The notes under the pieces: model-generated | Databases searched by the model: none | The model's input: only the letters and a program-made list of their open reading frames with translations | Told to the model about the DNA's origin: nothing | Program-made: the position numbers and the translations under genes | Shown: in pieces, positions 34,201 through 46,200 of the stretch | How positions within the stretch are numbered: the stretch's first letter is position 1 | Layout of the letters: each line of letters begins with the position of its first letter | From: Trichobilharzia regenti | Lineage: Eukaryota; Platyhelminthes; Trematoda; Strigeidida; Schistosomatidae | Length of the DNA stretch: 64,000 nt | Direction of reading: 5' to 3' | NCBI GenBank assembly: GCA_944472135.2 | Contig: OX235270.1 | Coordinates: 131,793,632-131,857,631, forward strand

Positions 34201-37200
34201 TTCTCGACATTCCGTTTACAGCCAAGCATAGCCAGAGAACTTCTCGGTCGACAGAATCGAACGCCTCCTTTAGGTCAAGAAATATAACGATTATTGGACG
34301 CCGGTAAGTATTCCTACGTTCCATAATCTGTCGAATGTTAAAGATATGATCAATACACTCTCTTCCTGGTATACAGCCTGCCTGGTTATCTCGTATTTGT
34401 TCCTCCCGAGCACCACTTAATCTACGCATTATTATTGAGCCTAGGACTTTAGATACTATATTAGTCAAGCTAATCCCTCTGTGATTATCACAGGAAGACT
34501 TGTCTCCCTTCTTGTATATGGGGATAATCAATGACTTACACCAACCCGACGGGACTTCCTCTGATTCCCAAACGCTGCCTAGTAGTACCCTAGTTAATGC
34601 AGACAGTAAACTGTCTCCACCGTACCTCAATAACTCTGGAGTCATTGCATCAGGTCCCGCTGCCTTGCCTCGTTTCAGAATAGTGACAGCCTTAGTAACC
34701 TCAGTTAGGGACGGAGGACCTGTGTCTACATCCCATTCAGGGAAGTGTGGGATGTTCGGAAGGTTGAGTGTGGCTGTGGGCCAATTAAACTGCTCCTCAT
34801 AGTGCTCTTTCCAGCGTTCAAGTCGTCCATCCTAGGAGCTAATTATAGTGCCATTTTTCTCAGAGATTGTTTCACTTATGATTTGCCTTCTCCTACCCGT
34901 TTCCCTGATGAGTCTAAATAGTTGCCTGGTGTTGCCTATCGTCGAAGCTTCCTCCATCTCTTTCGCCTTTGTCACCCACCACTGTTCACGGCCCTTGCGG
35001 AGACTTTTCGTAAGTTTCCTTTTGTGCAGCTTTCGCTCCTCATTGAATTCGGAGCTCGCTGGAATAAGTTTTCTAGCATTTATCAGTTCTTATGAGGCAG
35101 TCGAAATCCAGTGGTTTTTACTCACCTTTGGGTTTACCTTATTCACAACTTTTACAGCTGTATCTATGGCTGACTGAATATTCTTCCAAGCTTCTTCAGG
35201 GTGAGAATAGCTGTCGAACACAGATATGTGTTTAGCTAGTTCTTCCTCAAATAGGGGTTTAGTTTCATGATCGAGCAGGAGACGTGATGGGTTTACCGCC
35301 AGCTGTTTCCTACATCCATTCAGTCGTAAGTGCACTCGAGCCCGGACCAGTGCGTGATCGGTATCTACACACGTGTTCCAGAAGGAGTGACAATCTCCTA
35401 CCGACCTACGCCATCTTTGAGTTTGTATACGTTGCCGCCAATCACTAGTCGATTGAAGGCGCAGAAGTCGGCGAAGAGTTCTCCATTTTCATTCATTTCT
35501 CCGAGAGCTTCTCTACCCATGATGAGTTCCCTTCGTGTTTTGTCTGGTTCCAGTTTGGCGTTCATGTCTCCCATTAGTATTATAATGTCACCAACTGGAG
35601 TATCGTCCATTGCTGCCTGTAGTTGTCTGTAGAATTCTGTTATGTACTGGTCGAGAATTTAATAGTTCTGACGCAAAAAAGACGGAAATCAGAAGACCAC
35701 TAGGTTTGCGATGATACTTCTATTTTCCAAAACACAAGGAGAATCAATGTCACACAAGTGTGTGAGAGCAAAATATAAGAGTGTCCGAACAAGTGTGTGA
35801 GCGAATATTCAAAATGAACAAATCAATAGACAGTCTTAACATGATTGGCTAATTATAATTGAATATCGATCCATATATACATAGCAAATATACAGACTGT
35901 CAAACAAACACACATTTATATGGATATATATATCACCAAGGATAGACTGTCAAACAAAACACATATTATATGGATATATATCAAATTCTTTCTTTTCGAG
36001 GTCTGCGTTGTTTGTGGGTGCATAACATTGTATAATTGACACTTTCCTTCCTTTGGAGTTGAATCTGGCGGTCATTATCCTGGACGAGATCGCCTCCGGT
36101 TGCATTAGGGCCTTTATTGCCGTTGGTGACATCATGATAGCCGCGCCCTGGGTGTGCGTGTGGTTATCTTCTGGGTGACCGGAGTAGATCACTGACTCAC
36201 CCGTTGACAATTTGGTGAGTTCATTCCCGTTCCGTCTGCTTCCACATATTCGCAGTAGTTGAATTCCATATCGTTTCATTTCGTTTGCGATCTAGGCAGC
36301 TTTGCCAATCTCGTACATAGTGCGGACGTTCCATGTCCCCACACAGACTTTTTCTTTTGGCGCAAGGAGATTAATCGGACTGAAGTTTCTGTAGCAGCTT
36401 TGTTTACAGGATGGCTCGCTAGCCTCATACCCAACCTTTCCTCTTTACCAGTATTATTTCTGACTTAGCGAGGTAAAGGAGTGCGTCGGTCGGGGATCGA
36501 ACCCCGGACCTTGTGCATGGTCGGCGAGCGTCCTAACCGCTGTGCCACCGATGCACTATCGGTGTCTTACATATGTTCAATACTTTGTTCCTCGTCAGAT
36601 ACTATTACCAGGACCTATGGATTGACTAGGTGAAATTCCATTTCCAGGATAACTAATACGTCAGGTGTTGATTGTTGCTACTCTTTTATATTACTTGTGT
36701 CCTGCCTTGGGTGCTAGCTCTGGTGGTTCACTGGTGGAACACTCGCCACCCAGGTACTTGGTCTGGGTTCGATTCCCAGCTGATATACTCCTAAACATCG
36801 CTTAGCCATTAATAACCCCTATAAAAAGATAAGGTTTGTCCTGAGTTTGAGCAACCCCACTCCGTGAAAAAATAGAAACACCACTGCTATTGAAACCTAA
36901 AAACCTCAAGCTTGAATTCCTATGTTCCACTAGGAAGCAAAAGGAGTAAAATTAAGAAAAGACTCTGAATCTGATTATGAGTTAGAATTTTGTCCATTTA
37001 CTCCTGGGAGGTCGTATTACCTGGTTGACTTTCTTTGTGCTTGCTTGACATCCAGTTCTCCTTTAGTGTTAGTTATGAGCAGTGAAATTATTGGATTCTC
37101 GATCACTTATCTAATTGCGGCCCACGTATTTAGAGAACACAAAATTCTTAAAGTTGAGGAATATTCCTTGTCGGTTAGTGACATTGAGGAAACAAAAACA

Positions 37201-40200
37201 CAGTAACCTTTAGCTTTCTGTCAGCTGTTTTAATTTTTTCTTGTTGCTAATTTGATGAAACAGCTTTGAGAATCGTTCAAATTTCTTACCCCCTAATAAA
37301 CATGTTTCTTAATTTCTTTAAACTTTTCTGAAGTGTAGCAACTTGAAGTAATACACTTCTGTGCGAAGTTTCTTATCTTGATGCGCATGTCTGTCCTGTT
37401 GACTTCAGTTGTTCAACTCTATTCAATTTGCATGAGCGTTTACCGAGTTTACTGCAGCAGTTAAATCGATTGGCTCATTTTTTGTTTTATATTGTCAGCA
37501 TTAGATAGTCGTTTCCCAGACATCTGTGGTAATCTTTTAATGGCTAGCATAGATAGAAGATTAGTGTCTTTCGCGATGGTTTACGTTTACCAATTGTGTT
37601 TTTTTTTAAACATAACTGATAATGGAGTGGGGCTTGGTAATTAATGATAATACGATAGTATTATCTAAGCTTTAGTAGGTGGAATATCAGGTAGTTTGAA
37701 TCTGTGATCTTGCATTTGAAAATCAAGTGTCTAATTATAATAGTATCATTGGGGAGTATCAATAACTGTAATACAATTTATTTTGGCGTATTGTCAAGTT
37801 CTATCCTCTGGCTTTTCTTGATCATCTCATGTCTTGTCAATATCTAAGGAAATGTTCCATCTAAACACCTACATTAAGAAGTTAAGTCAATCAGGTATCA
37901 CTCAACCTCTACTTTTACAGTTTTTTCTTTACTCTTGCATCTTACCTTTTATTCTTCATTGCTCCCCGGCCCCCTCCCCCTTAGTCTTTCATGGGCTATT
38001 CAAAAAAGACTATGTAATATTATATTACGAAGGGTATTAAAGTTTGTCAGTTAAGTAATGGCCACTAAGTAAGTTCGTTATTATTTTAGTCAGCTGGCAT
38101 CTGAACTCATGCGGTTAATGGGCTAAATCCATATTTTCTGACTCAGCACCCTCTCTATTCACAGCTCTTCCTTGCATGTTATCAGGTTGGACTCTAAGTG
38201 GTTATAGAAGATTATATGCTCTTCCAACCCACGTGATATTCTTAATTGTGAAACCTACAATTTACCATGTAAATAGTAAAATAAATGGCTCTTGTATCTT
38301 CTCCTGTTTGTAATTTATGGTGACACACTACTTCAATTACTTTATCATTTTAGTTACTAATATTGTTATCACTTTACTTTACTTTATTGTTATTGCTAAT
38401 TCCCAAAACTTGGTGTTATTAATTTTGGTTACCTATAACATGTAATCGTGCCTCGGTGGAGCAGCGGTACAATACTCACCAGCCATGTAGGTGGTCTGGG
38501 GTTTGATCGCTGGCCGGTACACTCCTTTACCTTGCTTGGCCAGTAAGAGGACTGGCTAAAAGAGGAGGTTAAGCATGAGGCTAGCAACTCCATCCCCTAA
38601 GAATAAACACCACTACTACTGGAACTTCAAGCCTGTATCTTGAAGCCCTATGTTCCACTAAGAACATAAAGGAATTAAAAAAGCAAACAAACATGTAATT
38701 GCTCTTTCTGTTGTTGTTGCTGCTGTTGTCGAGTAAATTAGATGCTATATTGTACAAAATGCTGAGAATTCCACACTGTGTTGTAAGTACTGTTTTGTAA
38801 TAAAACGCATCATTACTATTGTCCATAAACAAATGTTGAGTTGTTGGGATTTTGTCGGCAGATTTATTCACCAACCAACATCACTTAAAGAGAAACTTAG
38901 GAAATATTGAAGCCTACGGAGGTAAAAAACAATGTTGTTATGTCTTCTGATAGGATCACTGGATAATGTGAATACCGTTTTGTTAAATTTTCAGAAATAT
39001 GAATGTATATTGCATATATATATATATATATGTTTATATAGTTAGTGTGCTTCGGTAATCAAGACAAAAGTACTTAACCTTTATTTGAAAGTAATAAATT
39101 ATATATTTATATTTTATTTAAAATACATTGTGATAGGATTGTCTATCACCGATGATATGTGTTTGTCTGTTGAATTGGACGATCTTTTGAATTCTGCATC
39201 AACTGGCCGCTGGTGGTTGATCGGTTCAGCAGTTAATCGACCAGCGGATATTCCTATGGTTAAGTCACAGGAAGAGGAGAAATCTAAGACTTCCACCAAT
39301 CCTGAAGTAATTATTTATTCCAGTATTTTCTTTGTTAATATTTACAATGCATTATTAATCACTCTAACCGGAATCTGTTGTCAGTTTGTGAAAAAGTTAG
39401 GTTCTCTAGTCTTGCCACCTTTATTATATATGCATCAGTAAACCTGGTCGTGTGAAGCAACAAGGCATATCGGCTGTAGCTATAGTATGCTTTTCACATG
39501 AATACAACAGTACATTTTAGTATTCTTTTACAAAGGAGAAACGAAGGAATTTAGCAGTCCTATTCTAGAACACTTGATCGACTTCGGTCACATCGCGGGA
39601 AACATCCAACTGCATATTAAAAACTTCTGTCATTCAACTAACCCTGACATTGACTTTATCAAACTCATTCACACCTGCTGTGCTTTCTTCGTTTTATACT
39701 TCTTAAAACGTAGATGATTATTCACGAATTTTAAGTCAGATATTTGTGTATAAAAGAAGTATGTAAAGTGTCTGTTTCTACCGTGGGCTTGGAATTAATC
39801 CGGAATCTATACATTTATCCTTTAATGATGCAGTTTTTGTCTTAGTAGCTACCATAATGTATGTAACGTCATCAGGAGGCTGATGATAATTGCCTCTGGT
39901 TGCCCAACATGAATTCAAAATTACATCAGTTTAATTTTTTAAAGTAATTGGGATAAGTTGAATGCAAATACAAAATAGTGTGAAATGGACAATGGTCATA
40001 ATAATAATTATTATTATTACTCTTATTGTTCTTCTGGGTTCCGAGTGGAACATAGAGCTTCAGCGCCGCATCTCCACTTTGTCTTATTGTCTCTAGGATT
40101 GCCCACAAACTTTTATCTCCACCATGTCACCCAGATAGCTGTTTCTCATTTTCGGGAAAATCTCATCTTGTGTCACATTCATCTCCATTTTCTATTGGAC

Positions 40201-43200
40201 GCTTCTTGAACTATACATTCTTGCTTGTTGGTTCATTCCCAGAGTTTCCTGTGGCTAATTCTTTCTGGTCATTTCATCTTCAACATGCAGCCAGACTCAC
40301 ACAAAAAACTTGGAGGATCTGGACTTCGTCGATGATATATGTCTGATTTTCCACAAACTGAAAGATATGCAAGTGAAAAGCAACAAGCTGGCAGAAGAAG
40401 CATCCAGGGAAGATAGGAAGGACTTCAGGTGAACATAGATAAGACGGAGGTGATGAAGATTCCTGGCCAATACCACCACCAACAACAACAGCTGACAACA
40501 ATCAGCCAGCATAAATGGGAGGAACCTGAAAGAAACAACCTCCTTTACCTTCCCACCTACCTACTTGGGAAGCATCGTTTCAACTACAGGCGAAACTGAC
40601 GAGGATATCAAAGCGAGAATCATCGGAAAAGCAAGACAAGCTTTCATTACTCTTAAGTCTGTGTGTGGATCAGCAACACTACTCAGCATGAAAAATGAGA
40701 TCCGGATTTTCAACTCCATGTGAACTCAGTGCTACCTACTATACGGATCAGAGACTTGGCGCGTCATAAAAACCACCTCAAACAAACTACTACAGACTTT
40801 CATTAACAGTTGTCTTCGCTCAATACTAGTCAAGATCTGATGGCCAGAGAAGATCAGCGACAGGGAGGGATCTCTGGGAGTGAACCAACAGGAACCGATT
40901 GTGAAACAAATAGGCAGGAAGAAATGGAGATGGATTGGCTGGCCATACTCTGAGGAAACCATCAAGTGACATCACTAGACAAGCCATTGCTCGAGTGGAA
41001 CCCGAAAGGGAAGCGGTGAGTTGGTCGTCAGTGCAAGAGTGACTTGGAGGAGGTCATGTGAAGAGGAGATGAAAGCATGTGAGCAGATTTGAAACCAGCA
41101 GAGGACCGAAGGCAATGGAGACGCTGGACTGAAGCCTTTTGTTCCTCTAGGAATTAAAGGAAATAATAGTAATAATAATGCAGCCAGCTAAGGTCACTGT
41201 GAGGAAAAGTATGTAGTAGCCTAATTCCATTATGGATAAAATTGTACTCTGATAAAGTCACACAACGTTATATAGGAATATTTCGTGACGCGCATATATA
41301 TTTAAAAGAACTGACGTAATATCGCTGTTGAAAACCCGAATTTTTTGTAGTTTATGCCGAGACGGAGTGGAGATTTTCAAACTGATTTTAGAGTGATGAA
41401 GGTGTATCTTGCCTTCCTAATTCCCGCTTTGACCTTCTTATTTGTTTTGCTGCCTCAAGTTAAAATGGTGTTGCCTAGATATGTGAAAGAAGTAACCTCT
41501 TTTAAACTTATTCCTTTAATGTTGATTAGTGCTTGTTGGTTGGTTATCTTCACCACTTCCGTCTTCTCCATATTCACTTGGAGTCCTGTCTTCACTGCAT
41601 GCTTTTTCTGCCTGTAAGTCTTCTAGTTTGTGTGACACTAAACATAAGTCATCCGCGATATCTAAATCTTCTAGAGTCTTCTTATCGTTATAATTAGTCA
41701 TATTAAATTCGTTTACAACAATTGTTGAACCCATTAATCGTTGTTAATAGAACATAGGTCGAACAATAAAAGTCTTATCGGCATTAAGACGGACTACGAG
41801 ATATATCATACATTATGTGTGGGTAGAGTATTGAGTCATTTCTTCAGGTTATAAACTCATTGACTGGTGTATTTGGTAGAGATATTGTGTTCCATGTTAG
41901 ATTAGAATTATGTACGTCCCGTACTCGAGTAACTGTTAAATAGATGAATTTTATGTCTCATTTAGACGGATTGTTTTCTTTCCAGACACAATTACTTTAT
42001 CACAGTAATGAACATCTTATTTCAACGCTTTTTTTCCCTTAGATTGCAGCTGTTGCAGAAAAGTTGGGTCTACGTACTGCTTCACGTCAATTGACGTTTA
42101 ACATTTTGGTCTCTACTCCTGGTGGTCCAGATGCCACAGCTTCCGCACTACTAAAAGCATGTCATACTTCTGCAAATTCTCCTGGTGTACGTCTTGGAGC
42201 AGGTGCTGTAACCGGTCGAGAAAGAGAAATGATTCACGTTGTGCTGCATTGTGTTATGTCTGAAATGCCTTTCAATCGCTTTTATCCACGAGTCTTAGGT
42301 GGCGTTCTTAACTGTCATCGACGGTTTTTGGTAAGGAGACTGGAAACAATTTTATTATTATTATTATTTTTAACTTAGGTTCTGAGGGTTTTAGCAACAC
42401 ATTCCCATATCAACATGTTCCCTGAAATCCTGGCGTCATGACTGACCATAACCTTTCATTTCCTCACACGATCTCCTCCATATCACCCTGGGATACCTAA
42501 CTCGCTTTTTTCACTCGGGTTTCAACTCTAGGGTTTGGTGTGTGGTGTCACTCAACAGTGTGATGAATCCATCCTCACTTCCTTTTAGATATAGATGCTG
42601 GGGAATCGGTTCTTGGTTGATTTGTTGCCAGATTTCCTAGTTGCTTTTCCTTTCTAGCTGTCTGATCTTCAGTATCGAGAAAGAGGGTGCAGCTGTCGAC
42701 AGAATTCCGCAGTAGACTATTGGGAGTGTTTTCGGTATTGTGGCAAGTCTCTGAACTAAACAGAAGCACTGACTTGACATTATTAGCTTTGAAAATTCGT
42801 ATGTTGTTCTGTTTATATAGAGAGAGTGGAGCAGATTTTCGCACTTGTCACAAATTAAGGAGACTCAAAATAACTGGACAAATGTATTTCTTTAAGATGC
42901 TATGTAACTGAGTTATTATTTTTTCTAAGGGTGTAAAACAGTCTTGCTGGCCATACCTTAGGCGAGTGAAAACTGTTTCTATTTTTAGTATCGTGTCACA
43001 TGACACTAGTTAGTGTCCAAACAAAAAAGTATCTAATACAGTCCTACAGGAGGTCAATGGTGCGCCCGGATAGCTCAGCTGTAACGTCTCTGACTTCAGT
43101 ACTGGGTGACAAGAGTGAGAATCCGAAAGGGGACATGATTTCCTTCAAGATTGCCTATACGCCTTTCTGACGAGTACCAACTAGCAGGAAACCCAGGTCA

Positions 43201-46200
43201 ACCTGTGCTTTCTTCCGATTGCCTCCAACTATCTAATAACAACAATCTTGAGTGTACCGTGATGGCGAGCCACCTAACGTAGTGGCCACATCGCAAACTT
43301 GACTGATAGAATTGAGTCTGCAGCAAACAAAAGGACTAGGCAAATGACACTAATTAGTATCCAGTCGAGAAAGTATCGTGTCATTTAATGAACGAATAAG
43401 TACTGTTATGTGAGTGTAGCGATTTCTTTAAGCCAATTGACTTCTTAGTTTAGGGTCGTATTCTTCAACCTCTCTTCCACTTGGTGTTATATCAGCTCGC
43501 AGCTCAGAGTGAATGCACCTTATAGCCTTAGCACAAATGTGAGCTGGTTGACTGGAACCCAGTTACCCGGAGTGGATCTTTCATGAAGCAGACTATGAAC
43601 CCCACTTATAGTGTGAAGGCTGATAATACCCAATTTCTCGGTCGGAAGTAAGTGGAGTGGACCTTGAACTCGAACTTATTGGTTGAAAGAAAAGTGAAAC
43701 ACACTTTGACGTACGAACAGAAACTACTTAAATGTAGAACATAGTAACGTTAAATATCGTTACTATTCGATCCTACAATGTTTTTAGTAATTCCGTCGTA
43801 TCAAGCTGTAATCAAAAAATATAAAAATGGTATTACACCTCATTATTGACATCCGTAGTTATAGAAAATCGCATACATAGTTTTAGTTAATAATCCCTGT
43901 CAGCATGGGATAGGTGAATGCATTGATACATAGGGGAACTTAGTCGTGCTTTAGCTTATTTTGAAAGCTAACTTATGTATACGAGTTGGTTTCTTTTATA
44001 CTACTCAGCGATAAATCATAATTGTTCCACTACAGTTTCTAATAATGATGATTAGGCTAAGAACTAAAAGTGGGACTCATTGGCTGAAGTTTCTTTATCT
44101 GCGCAAGTAGAGCACAACTGCAGTTTCTTCGCTGACTTGAAAATGATTAGAAAGGGATATAAAAGAAAATGGAATGATAACGTGATTGATTTTTAGCGAA
44201 AATGCTTCAAAGATTATAGAGATCCAGTATATTTGTACCCCCTTCTCGTCTGTAGCTATAGAATTTACAGATGGATTAGGTATCTTTGCACTTACAGTCA
44301 TGAATTTACGTACTACTTCTATGTTATACCAAGGATAATTAGCGAATTATCTGCAGCATTTGTTACTTATGGTAGCAGTCAATAAAGCTTCTTTCATTGT
44401 TTATTGTTCGAATGCCTATCGCCTCAGCTGTGTGCAGTAGACGAATGCGAAGTCTATTGGAAAGATTCGGTGGGATACGATGAATTACTTTAAAAGCTCT
44501 TGTTTCCTCCACTACATGACCACTATCAACTAAATGTGACAAAATTGAGCTACGGATTGTTTTTGTCTGTCCTTTGCCAAGCCACCTCGATGGGAGATGT
44601 TCACTAACACATTGGCTAAGCTGTCTAATAGTACATTCAACATAACTGTCATCGCAGGTGCAGTTGAATTGATAAATGCACAAAGATGTGGCAAAACTCT
44701 CTATCTTATCTTTCGTTTGCGTCCCAATTACTCGTCGACTAGAGAATCCTTTTTTTTCTTAACTATGGTGGAGTGAAAATCCTAGTTAGAGAAGGTACGG
44801 TTTATTAAGCTTTCGGATGGTGACCACCAGGGGGATCCGAAATGCGCCTTTTGTCCAAATCGAAGCCCGTCACCTGGATGTACCTGCATTTCCTAGTGAG
44901 TGGTGGTTCCCACTGGGGCTCGAGGCCAGTGTCCGTCGTTTCAAATGCCAAGGCGTTATCCACTAGACCACTTGGGCCACAAGAAACACCTCTTCTGCAA
45001 CGGGTGTTACTTATTATTTACTTTTAATTCAATTTTGATTTTCCCGTCGATTGATTGAACCGAAATGTTCCGCTTCTGTTGACTCACTGAGGCGTGTAAC
45101 TACATCCGGATGACGAGTCCTAAGTAGGTCGAAGTGCGCATACTGGATTCTACTGCTAGTCAGTATCCACCAAATTACTTCTGTAGACGTCGAACCATCC
45201 GCGCAAGGAGCCGACATGTCAACAGAGGTCGAACTTATCCGTGTAGCCAATCAACGGGAAGATCAAAATTGAATCAAAAATGAGTAAGTTACATTTCATT
45301 TCAAATGTGGCACACTCTAACTGTGTTCAAATAACGACTGTTTATTTTCTGTTAACAGGATTTCATTTCTATTTTCTCTTACAGATGATGATAAAATGTG
45401 GATTTTGGGATTTATTAAACAATACCAATCTAACTGTAGAGGCTAAATCTAATGCTGGTCGCGCTTTAGGCTTAATATGTCTTGTTTATAACTTTCCGCT
45501 TACTGTATTAAAGGTAAGCTTTACTCCGTTTTGATTTTGTGTACACCAAAACACCTAGCCTAAATCAAAGTGTATATTCTAAATTTTTCTTAATATTTTT
45601 TATTTCTTACATTATTGTCGATTGAAACAACGCAAAACCTCTTAGTAACAATTGGTGTGTGTTCCACTTGTCACTTTTTTTAAACAGTAACATTCATCTA
45701 TCCACGTGAATGTCTTGGAGTCGGTCACCGGTAAAGTCATGAGTGTACGATTTTTTGGTATTCTATGATGGAGCGTCAGTGGTTCCGAGGTAGAATGCTA
45801 GGCAACTACACACCTGGTCGGGGGTTCGACCCCCGGTCGACACACTCCTAAACCTAGCTTAACCAGTAGTAAGTTCGGTAGAGAGGGAACGTTGAGTGTG
45901 CGGCTAGCGAACCCATCCCGTTGAAAAGAATAACACCACCGTTACTGGAACTTCAAACTCCAAAGCTTGAAGCTCTATTTTCCTCTAGAAATGCAAAAGA
46001 ATAAAATAAATAAAATAGTGACGGAACAGTGCTATCCAGTGCTCCTTCAATTTCATTAGTGTTCCCCAGTTTGTTTCAGATAATGACATAAATTATCTTT
46101 GGGTCTGTATTGTAAAATGACAAACGACTATATACTAAGGAATGTGTTTTTAATATGTTGTCTGCGTTTGTTGAAGTTTCTCTAGCGATTTGAAATATTT

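Noticed and set aside
36481..36556. Possible functional tRNA gene on the minus strand
   Set aside because: A and B boxes and an acceptor-like stem exist, but the anticodon arm does not pair well and the unit runs into an RTE 5' untranslated region shared with SINE-A copies.
39001..39035. TATA promoter upstream of NOM1 exon 10
   Set aside because: It is a short (AT)n run inside an intron; exon 10 joins exon 9 in phase.
41354..41617. Small membrane-protein-like ORF ([16 protein letters not shown])
   Set aside because: It is the mirror strand of an RTE-B reverse-transcriptase fragment.
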